A DNA stretch of 9,613 nucleotides from Oscillospiraceae bacterium (GTDB lineage: Bacteria > Bacillota > Clostridia > Oscillospirales > Ruminococcaceae). Shown piece by piece: positions 1 through 5,120 of the stretch. The stretch's first letter is position 1. Each line of letters starts with the position of its first letter. The stretch covers positions 1-9,613 of the forward strand of contig DOQG01000023.1 of NCBI GenBank assembly GCA_003512525.1. The letters run 5' to 3'. Both the position numbers and the translations under genes were made by a program. The notes beneath the pieces were generated by a model that was not told where the DNA came from, did not search any database, and saw only the letters and a program-made list of their open reading frames with translations.

Positions 1-286
1 ATAAGACACACAAACGATTGCGTTTGAAAAGCCGCCGTAAGCGGGACGCTCCGCTCTGTTCGACCCGGGGGCTGTACAGATATCTTTGGATAGTGCGTTT
101 TTGGAAGTTTCGGTGATAATTCAGTTGCACCGATTTACTCACGAAATTATTAACACCTTGTTAGTATAGAAACTGTTTTCAGCGGTGTTGGCTGTATGTT
201 TCATAATGCTACTTTATCGGAAATGTGCTGTAATGAGAATTATTGCCTAGCTAAATAAAACTCTTTGGAAAAGTTAATAGTTTTAA
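1..286. other. Left-edge stretch without a recognisable gene
   Basis: No frame on either strand gives a convincing coding region. One plus-strand frame is open from base 3 to a stop near base 115, but its peptide is very Arg/Lys-rich with no family resemblance. A minus-strand frame open across the left edge has no start codon after its upstream stop. The segment 34-75 is GC-rich and can form a short hairpin (AGCGG/CCGCT). Because a strong rightward terminator follows at 287-322, this stretch is probably the 3' untranslated end, or the RNA tail, of a transcript that begins outside the window. Its identity cannot be told from here. Confidence 0.4.
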
Positions 287-322
287 TCGGGCATCGGCGT
301 GAAAGCCGATGCCTGATTTTTT
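287..322 (+). terminator. Strong intrinsic terminator (rightward)
   Basis: A 12-bp stem, TCGGGCATCGGC (287-298) with GCCGATGCCTGA (305-316), has one G-U pair and a 6-base loop GTGAAA, and is followed directly by six T (317-322). This is a textbook Rho-independent terminator for rightward transcription. There is no comparable T-run in the opposite direction, so it ends whatever transcript enters from the left, not the tRNA transcript. Confidence 0.88.
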
Positions 323-467
323 GCGGCGGGGAGATGTGATGCTTTAACGATGCTTGCGGAAGGAGAGAAAATTGGGGCAATGGACGCGGCGGTTTTCTGC
401 CGTCAGATTTCCGGGGCGGTTGGTATTGCATATGATAAAAGGCATTATACAGGCCTTTTGAGAGCAT

Positions 468-506
468 AAAAAAGCACTGTAGTTCTTTTGAAACTACAGT
501 GCTTTT
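468..506 (-). terminator. Intrinsic terminator of the tRNA-Pro transcript
   Basis: A perfect 15-bp inverted repeat (470-484 with 492-506) with a 7-base loop ends in a run of A on the plus strand (468-473), which is U in the leftward RNA. It begins at the tRNA's CCA end: the terminal A of CCA (base 506) is the first base of the stem. The other side carries TTTT (503-506), so it could also act weakly on rightward transcription. Confidence 0.85.
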
Positions 507-582
507 GGTCTGAGTGACAGGATTTGAACCTGCGGCCTCTACCACCCCAAGGTAGCGCGCTACCAATCTGCGCCACACCCAG
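506..582 (-). tRNA. tRNA-Pro, anticodon GGG, CCA encoded
   Basis: Read on the minus strand, the 77 bases fold as a standard cloverleaf. The acceptor arm is CTGGGTG with CACTCAG, including the C1-G72 pair typical of bacterial tRNA-Pro. The D arm is GCGC/GCGC, the anticodon stem is CTACC/GGTAG, and the T arm has the loop TTCAAAT. The anticodon loop is TTGGGGT (bases 550 down to 544), so the anticodon is GGG (548-546), reading CCC and CCU proline codons. The discriminator base is A73 (509) and CCA is genome-encoded (508-506). The gene stands alone, with a perfect promoter 13 bp upstream and a terminator that starts at its last base, so it is a monocistronic leftward unit. Confidence 0.96.
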
Positions 583-594
583 ATAACAGTAGAT

Positions 595-623
595 ATTATA
601 CACGGTTTTCGGACGTTTGTCAA
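595..623 (-). promoter_or_regulatory. Consensus sigma-A promoter of tRNA-Pro
   Basis: On the minus strand, TTGACA (623-618), a 17-bp spacer (617-601) and TATAAT (600-595) match the vegetative promoter consensus at all twelve positions. The predicted start lies only a few bases before the mature tRNA 5' end at 582. A- and T-rich runs at 625-660 upstream of the -35 resemble an UP element, as expected for a stable RNA gene. Confidence 0.92.
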
Positions 624-661
624 TAGTTTTTTTAAAAAAATTGCGAAAAAAACAAAAATTT

Positions 662-690
662 TTGCGAGCTATGGGGTTTTGCTTTATTAT
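662..690 (+). promoter_or_regulatory. Possible upstream promoter for purB
   Basis: TTGCGA (662-667) is followed by exactly 17 bp and TATTAT (685-690). The -35 hexamer is the same as that of the stronger purB promoter at 836-864. If used, the transcript would carry both copies of the 17-bp repeat in a leader of about 260 nt before purB. The -10 matches the consensus at five of six positions, so this is plausible but weaker than the proximal site. Confidence 0.35.
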
Positions 691-698
691 GAGGATCG

Positions 699-762
699 GC
701 GGGGTGTGGTCGATGTGACCGAACGGCATTATAAATGCGGGGCGTTGTGGTCGATGTGACCG
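699..762. repeat. Two copies of a 17-bp dyad-containing repeat
   Basis: TGTGGTCGATGTGACCG occurs identically at 705-721 and 746-762, a 41-bp shift. Each copy is preceded by GCGGGG (699-704 and 737-742), directly in the first and with three extra bases in the second. The core GGTC-gatgt-GACC is an imperfect palindrome able to form a short hairpin. It could be a protein-binding operator, or a worn remnant of the GGGGCGGTC...GACCGCCC-type intergenic palindromes seen in ruminococcal genomes. The second idea is from general knowledge of these genomes, not a search. Confidence 0.7.
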
Positions 763-835
763 TACAATTTACAATTATAAAACGGGGAGTGTTGCATATT
801 TAAACGTGAGTTTTGAGAAAAAGTGATGTTTGCTA

Positions 836-864
836 TTGCGAACGGCAACAAACTGTGGTACAAT
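836..864 (+). promoter_or_regulatory. Sigma-A promoter of purB
   Basis: TTGCGA (836-841), a 17-bp spacer and TACAAT (859-864), followed by AT-rich DNA. The expected transcription start is near 871, giving a leader of about 84 nt. I see no purine-riboswitch core in this leader. Confidence 0.72.
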
Positions 865-870
865 ATAAAA

Positions 871-914
871 TGTGTCGGTATGCGCGGTAATCAGTTTATA
901 TGACAGCCGATACA
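871..914 (+). promoter_or_regulatory. 5'-terminal stem-loop of the purB leader
   Basis: TGTGTCGGT (871-879) pairs with GCCGATACA (906-914) over nine positions including two G-U pairs. The 26-base loop region contains a short inner TCA/TGA complement. The stem begins almost exactly at the predicted +1, so the purB mRNA would start in a helix. Such 5' helices often protect mRNAs from decay; that role here is inference. Confidence 0.45.
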
Positions 915-954
915 AGGAAAGTTAAAAATCCGATGAAAAGGACGGTTACTTATA

Positions 955-2394
955 ATGACAAACTACGAAACCTACGAAAGCCCTTTCTGCACGAGATACG
1001 CGAGTGAGGAAATGCAGTTCACGTTCTCGGCTCAGAAGAAGTTTTCGACATTCCGCAGACTGTGGGTAGCTCTTGCAAGAGCCGAGATGAAGCTCGGGCT
1101 TGAGCAGGTGACACAGGAAAAGGTAGACGAGCTTGCGGCACATATCGATGATATTGATTTTGAATACGCCGCAGAGGAGGAGAAGAAGCTCCGCCACGAT
1201 GTTATGGCACACGTTCACACATACGGAAAGTGTTGTCCAAAGGCAGAGGGTATTATTCATCTTGGCGCTACAAGCTGTTATGTAGGTGATAACACAGACG
1301 TTATCGTAATGCGTGATGCTATGAAGATAGTGCACAGAAAGCTTGTGAATGTGCTTGCAAACTTTGCTTCTTTTGCTGATAAGTATAAAGATATGCCCTG
1401 TCTTGCATATACACATTTACAGCCTGCACAGCTGACTACAGTCGGCAAGCGTGCTACATTGTGGATGAACGAACTGCTTATGGATCTTGAGGACCTTGAA
1501 TATCAGATGGGTAACCTGAAGCTTCTCGGTCAGAAGGGTACTACAGGCACACAGGCAAGCTTTATGGAGCTTTTCCGCGGCGATGAAGAGAAGATAGACA
1601 AGCTTGAACAGATGATAGCTGAGGAGATGGGCTTCAAGGAGTGCGTTCCCGTAAGCGGTCAGACATATTCAAGAAAGGTCGACAGCAGAATAGTAAATGT
1701 ACTGGGCGGTATCGCACAGAGCTGCTCAAAGTTCTCAAACGATCTGCGTATCCTTGCAAATTTCAAGGAGATGGAAGAGCCTTTCGAGAAGAACCAGATA
1801 GGTTCATCGGCTATGCCCTATAAGAGAAATCCGATGAGAGCGGAGAGAATAACATCGCTTTCAAGATATGTGATGATAGATACTCTTAATCCTGCATTTA
1901 CGGCAGGAACACAATGGTTTGAGAGAACACTTGATGACAGTGCGAACAAGCGTATATCTGTAGCGGAGGCATTCCTTGCAACAGACGCTATACTGAATAT
2001 CATGCTCAATATAACAAAGGGCATTGTGGTTTATCCAAAGGTCATCCGCGCAAGAGTTATGAAGGAGTTGCCTTTCATGGCTACCGAAAACATAATGATG
2101 GACGCTGTTATGAAGGGCGGGAACAGACAGGAGCTTCACGAGAAGATAAGACTGCACAGCATTGCCGCAGGCAAGGTGATAAAAGAGGACGGCGGAGAAA
2201 ACGACCTTGTAGACAGAATTGCCGCAGATCCCGACTTTATGACGACAAAGGAAGAAATAATGGCAAAGCTTGTCCCCGAGAACTATACCGGCAGGAGCGC
2301 GAGCCAGGTAACGGCATTCCTTAACAAATGCGTAAAGCCCGTTCTTGAAAAGAACAAGGACGTACTCGGAGAAACCGCCGAGCTTTCGGTATAA
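955..2394 (+). CDS. purB: Adenylosuccinate lyase
   Basis: The 479-residue cytosolic enzyme catalyses two steps of purine synthesis: SAICAR to AICAR plus fumarate, and adenylosuccinate to AMP plus fumarate. It belongs to the fumarase/aspartase superfamily. The superfamily signature is clear at residues 283-293 (GSSAMPYKRNP), where S284/S285 on the mobile loop is the catalytic base region. His154 in THLQPAQ (153-159) is the expected catalytic acid, and R80-H81-D82 plus H86 form the first conserved active-site block. GTTGTQASF (195-203) and the C-terminal helical domain (about 375-465) are intact. The length fits the roughly 475-480 residue PurB branch rather than the 430-residue Bacillus type. 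The ATG start has AAAAGGA (936-942) 12 nt upstream, a longish spacing, but no in-frame alternative is better and the N-terminus fits the family. It is transcribed alone; no clear terminator follows, so some read-through into secD is possible. Confidence 0.96.
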   Translation: MTNYETYESPFCTRYASEEMQFTFSAQKKFSTFRRLWVALARAEMKLGLEQVTQEKVDELAAHIDDIDFEYAAEEEKKLRHDVMAHVHTYGKCCPKAEGIIHLGATSCYVGDNTDVIVMRDAMKIVHRKLVNVLANFASFADKYKDMPCLAYTHLQPAQLTTVGKRATLWMNELLMDLEDLEYQMGNLKLLGQKGTTGTQASFMELFRGDEEKIDKLEQMIAEEMGFKECVPVSGQTYSRKVDSRIVNVLGGIAQSCSKFSNDLRILANFKEMEEPFEKNQIGSSAMPYKRNPMRAERITSLSRYVMIDTLNPAFTAGTQWFERTLDDSANKRISVAEAFLATDAILNIMLNITKGIVVYPKVIRARVMKELPFMATENIMMDAVMKGGNRQELHEKIRLHSIAAGKVIKEDGGENDLVDRIAADPDFMTTKEEIMAKLVPENYTGRSASQVTAFLNKCVKPVLEKNKDVLGETAELSV

Positions 2395-2423
2395 CAAACC
2401 GTTTGTGAAATTTACAAAAATTC

Positions 2424-2452
2424 TTGACTAATGGAAATCGTTATAGTATAAT
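2424..2452 (+). promoter_or_regulatory. Sigma-A promoter of secD-secF
   Basis: TTGACT (2424-2429), a 17-bp spacer and TATAAT (2447-2452) match 11 of 12 consensus positions. Predicted start near 2459, giving a leader of about 49 nt before the TTG start. It lies only 30 bp after the purB stop, in the absence of an obvious terminator. Confidence 0.85.
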
Positions 2453-2476
2453 ATTATAATGTATAAAATAACAGGA

Positions 2477-2510
2477 TGTGCTGAGGCACAGAAACGGAGT
2501 GAAACATTTG
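2477..2510 (+). promoter_or_regulatory. secD translation start region: hairpin, GGAG and TTG start
   Basis: GGAG (2496-2499) lies 8 nt before TTG (2508-2510), which decides the secD start. An upstream in-frame GTG at 2478 has only AGG two bases before it and lies inside a small hairpin, TGTGC-TGAG-GCACA (2477-2490), so it is unlikely to be used. Confidence 0.75.
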
Positions 2511-3974
2511 AAAAGAGTAGCAAAGCCTGTATTCTTTATAGTGCTGGCAGTTATACTGGCATTTACGGGCATAGTATTTTTCGGTGTTCATACCCAGTAC
2601 GGCGATTTCACGACAACTGTAATAAGAGGTGTCAGTGATATTCGTTGGGGTATTGATATCAGAGGCGGTGTTGATGTAACGTTCACATCACCGGCAGATT
2701 ACGATGCGACCGATGAAGAGGTCGACGCGGCAAAGTCTATTGTAGAAACAAGACTTGTTGCAAACAACATAACGGACTATGAGGTCTATGTAGACTACGG
2801 TAACGATAAGATAATCGTTCGTTTCCCGTGGCAGGCAGAGGACGACAGCTTTGATCCCGAGGCGGCTGTAAAGGAGCTCGGTGCTACGGCGCTCCTTACG
2901 TTCAGAGAGGGCTCGGAAAAATCGCTTTCGGACGGTCAGACATATGAGGATCTTCCGCTTATAATTTCCGGCTCGGACGTTGAGAAGGCTTCTGCCGTAT
3001 ATCAGCTCAAGAGCGGAAACAGCAAGGAATATGAGTATATGGTGTCGCTGAAGCTGAAAGACAGCGGCAAGGAAAAGTTTGCGGAGGCTACAAAGAAGCT
3101 CTCATCGACTTCTCCGAAGGGCTATATTTCTACATATATGGACGATAAGTGCATATCGACCGCTACCGTAAACGAAGAGATCAGCGGCGGCGAGGCTACT
3201 ATCAGCGGTAACTTTACGGCTGATGATGCAAAGGAGCTTGCAGACCAGATAAACGGCGGTGCGCTTCCTTTCAAGCTGGAAACATCAAGCTTCAGTACGA
3301 TTTCTCCTACTCTCGGTACAGGCGCTCGTGACGCTATGGCAATTGCCGGCGTTATCGCGTTCGTTCTTATTATGATATTTATGATATCGCTGTACAGACT
3401 GCCCGGTGTGGTTGCCGTTATCGGTCTTATCGGACAGGTTGCAGGTACGTTCTGTGCAATAACAGGCTTCTTCCCGTTCTCAAACAGCTTTACGCTGACA
3501 ATACCCGGTATCGCAGGTATTATCCTTGCGGTAGGTATGGGCGTTGACGCGAACGTTATTACCGGTGAGCGTATAAAGGAAGAGATAAACAGCGGCAAGA
3601 CGATAGACACGGCGATCGCTACAGGCTATAAGAGAGCGTTCAGCGCGGTATTTGACGGTAACATAACAATGATCATCGTTGCTATCATACTTATGGGTGC
3701 GTTCGGTACTCCCGACAGTCTTGCGTCTACTATACTGAAGCCCGTATTCTTCATGTTCGGCGCTTCTACGGAGGGTACTATCTACTCGTTCGGCTATACT
3801 CTGATGGTCGGCGTTATACTGAACTTCCTGTTCGGAATATTTGCGACAAGACTTATGACAATGTCGCTTTCCAGATTCAAGATATTCAGAAATCCCGCTC
3901 TTTACGGCGGAAAGTCTGCCAAGAAGCGTGCCGCTGAAAAGGCAGCAGCAACGGAAGGCGGTGCTTCAAAATGA
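2508..3974 (+). CDS. secD: Protein translocase subunit SecD
   Basis: An integral membrane subunit that, with SecF, uses the proton motive force to pull exported proteins through SecYEG after SecA acts. From the TTG start it has 488 residues: a first membrane helix at about 8-26, a large extracytoplasmic region (about 30-272) and five more helices to about 448. The diagnostic SecD motifs are present: GIDIRGGVDV (48-57), LPFKLE (253-258), SPTLGTGARDA (266-276), and IPGIAGIILAVGMGVDANV (332-350) with the intramembrane Asp347 used in proton transfer. The loop between helices 5 and 6 (about 398-428) is longer than in proteobacterial SecD. The C-terminal tail is Lys/Ala-rich. The start was set by GGAG 8 nt upstream and gives MKRVAKPVFF, typical of the family. 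The stop overlaps the secF start (ATGA), so the two are translationally coupled. Confidence 0.96.
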   Translation: MKRVAKPVFFIVLAVILAFTGIVFFGVHTQYGDFTTTVIRGVSDIRWGIDIRGGVDVTFTSPADYDATDEEVDAAKSIVETRLVANNITDYEVYVDYGNDKIIVRFPWQAEDDSFDPEAAVKELGATALLTFREGSEKSLSDGQTYEDLPLIISGSDVEKASAVYQLKSGNSKEYEYMVSLKLKDSGKEKFAEATKKLSSTSPKGYISTYMDDKCISTATVNEEISGGEATISGNFTADDAKELADQINGGALPFKLETSSFSTISPTLGTGARDAMAIAGVIAFVLIMIFMISLYRLPGVVAVIGLIGQVAGTFCAITGFFPFSNSFTLTIPGIAGIILAVGMGVDANVITGERIKEEINSGKTIDTAIATGYKRAFSAVFDGNITMIIVAIILMGAFGTPDSLASTILKPVFFMFGASTEGTIYSFGYTLMVGVILNFLFGIFATRLMTMSLSRFKIFRNPALYGGKSAKKRAAEKAAATEGGASK

Positions 3975-4984
3975 ATAATAAAAAAGTATTAGATTTTATC
4001 GGCAAGAGAAAAATTCTCTTTGCTATACCGATAGTAATTGTTGCAATTACGATCATTTTCAACTGCATTTTCGGAGTACAGATGGCTATCGAGTTCAAGG
4101 GCGGTACGATGCTGACATACAGCCATATCGGCGAAATCGATACAAACGCTGTAAAGAAGGTAGTCGAGAGCGAGAACTACGGCGCTGTTACCGTTACTAC
4201 GGGTTCTTCGATGAACAGCTCGCTTGAGACCGTTGAGATATCATTCTCTTCTTCAGAGGGTCTTACCGCAGACAAACAGACAGCTTTGTCGGGTAAGCTG
4301 CAGGAAGCCTTCAAGGACAATGATCTTACGCTGGTAAACAGCCAGGACGTTAACCCTACATCCGGTACTGAGTTCTTCTTAAAGTGCCTTGTTGCGGTAC
4401 TGTTCTCATTTATTCTGCTTGTTATTTATATTGCGTTCAGATTCAAGAAGATCGGCGGTCTTTCAGCCGGTGTGTTTGCTCTGGTCGCGCTTGTGCATGA
4501 CTGCGTTATGGTTTATGCGGTGTTTGTGTTCTGCCGCTTCCCGATCGACGCAAACTTCATGGCGGTCGTTCTTACCGTACTCGGTAACTCGATCAACAAT
4601 ACGATCGTTGTATACGACCGTATCAGGGAAAACCGTAACCTATACGGCAACTCGCTTTCACTTAAAGAACTTGTTAATATGAGTATCACTCAGTCGATAA
4701 CACGTTCTGTAAACACAACCGTTACAACTGCTTTCGCAGTACTTGCGATCTGTGTTGTATGCGCTATATGCGGTGTTACCTCGATAATGACATTTGCTAT
4801 TCCTATGATGGCGGGTCTTATCTGCGGTACGTATTCTTCACTGTGCATCTCGGGTCCCTTATGGGTGCTCTGGCAGGAAAAGCACGGCAAGAACTATACA
4901 AATTCCGGAAAGAGCGATGATAAGAAAGATACAAAAAATCTTGCTTCAAATACAGCGATAGACGCAAAGAAGCTTATGGTGTAA
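3971..4984 (+). CDS. secF: Protein translocase subunit SecF
   Basis: SecD's partner in the membrane, 337 residues with six helices. The first is about 15-35, followed by IEFKGGT (40-46), the SecF counterpart of the SecD RGG motif, an extracytoplasmic region to about 133, and five clustered helices (about 136-156, 162-185, 193-215, 246-268, 273-298). LVHDCVMVY (174-182) and VVYDRIREN (213-221) are conserved SecF features. The usual GYSIND-T stretch reads GNSINNT here (205-211), so the normally conserved Asp is Asn210 (codon AAT, 4598-4600). Arg245 in the next helix, 35 residues on, is kept. The tail (about 301-337) is hydrophilic and Lys-rich. It shares a transcript with secD through an ATGA overlap. 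Identity is secure; the functional weight of the Asn is open. Confidence 0.95.
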   Translation: MNNKKVLDFIGKRKILFAIPIVIVAITIIFNCIFGVQMAIEFKGGTMLTYSHIGEIDTNAVKKVVESENYGAVTVTTGSSMNSSLETVEISFSSSEGLTADKQTALSGKLQEAFKDNDLTLVNSQDVNPTSGTEFFLKCLVAVLFSFILLVIYIAFRFKKIGGLSAGVFALVALVHDCVMVYAVFVFCRFPIDANFMAVVLTVLGNSINNTIVVYDRIRENRNLYGNSLSLKELVNMSITQSITRSVNTTVTTAFAVLAICVVCAICGVTSIMTFAIPMMAGLICGTYSSLCISGPLWVLWQEKHGKNYTNSGKSDDKKDTKNLASNTAIDAKKLMV

Positions 4985-5014
4985 TCACCTTCGGCTTGTA
5001 ACTCAATCGATATT

Positions 5015-5050
5015 AAAAGCCGCACAGTACATTTGTCCTTTGCGGCTTTT
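5015..5050 (+). terminator. Probable terminator of secD-secF
   Basis: AAAAGCCGCA (5015-5024) pairs perfectly with TGCGGCTTTT (5041-5050) across a 16-base loop, ending in a T run of four. The U-tract is short and the loop large, so efficiency may be moderate. The A-rich left arm would also give U's in the opposite direction, but no leftward gene is nearby. Confidence 0.62.
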
Positions 5051-5078
5051 GAATTTAAACATGATATTCTGTTAAAAA
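5049..5078 (+). promoter_or_regulatory. Weak candidate promoter for the yfhO-like unit
   Basis: TTGAAT (5049-5054) is followed after 18 bp by TAAAAA (5073-5078). It overlaps the end of the secF terminator hairpin. It is the best candidate in the short gap before the yfhO-like gene, but the -10 matches only four of six consensus positions. Read-through from secF is an alternative. Confidence 0.25.
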
Positions 5079-5107
5079 TACCAAATGGGAGAGAAATATA
5101 TATTCCC

Positions 5108-5120
5108 GGAGGACGTTTTG
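5108..5120 (+). promoter_or_regulatory. Ribosome binding site and TTG start of the yfhO-like gene
   Basis: GGAGG (5108-5112) stands 5 nt before TTG (5118-5120), a near-ideal arrangement. The in-frame ATG at 5085 has no purine-rich binding site before it (upstream bases GTTAAAAATACCAA), so the TTG start is preferred and the protein is 11 residues shorter than the longest frame. Confidence 0.72.

Larger units (their letters stand above)
624..835. other. Gene-free stretch between tRNA-Pro and the purB promoter
   Basis: No credible coding region on either strand. The left part (625-665) is A/T-tract DNA upstream of the tRNA promoter. The remainder contains a candidate rightward promoter (662-690), a duplicated dyad element (699-762) with a small dyad CATTATAAATG (727-737) between the copies, and AT-rich DNA up to the purB promoter. 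Confidence 0.6.

Noticed and set aside
372..461. 29-residue open frame starting TTG at 372 with AAGGAG (360-365) 6 nt upstream, giving a small basic hydrophobic peptide.
   Set aside because: It lies between two terminators with no visible promoter, has a rare start codon, and is short enough to arise by chance. Worth revisiting only if transcription is seen there.
240..729. Two minus-strand open frames of 127 and 94 residues across the tRNA-Pro region.
   Set aside because: Both run through the tRNA gene and its terminator or promoter, have no family resemblance, and are chance frames.
933..1007. 24-codon upstream frame starting ATG 933 and overlapping the purB start out of frame.
   Set aside because: Its binding site (AAGGA at 914-918) is 14 nt away, the peptide is not recognisable, and the AAAAGGA inside it better serves purB at 955.
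946..1416. Long minus-strand frames antisense to purB, secD, the yfhO-like gene and nrdR.
   Set aside because: All mirror the codon pattern of well-supported plus-strand genes, lack ribosome binding sites and family motifs.
2395..2423. Short dyad ACAAA-CCG-TTTGT after purB as a possible terminator.
   Set aside because: Only 5 bp and no T-run; too weak to call.
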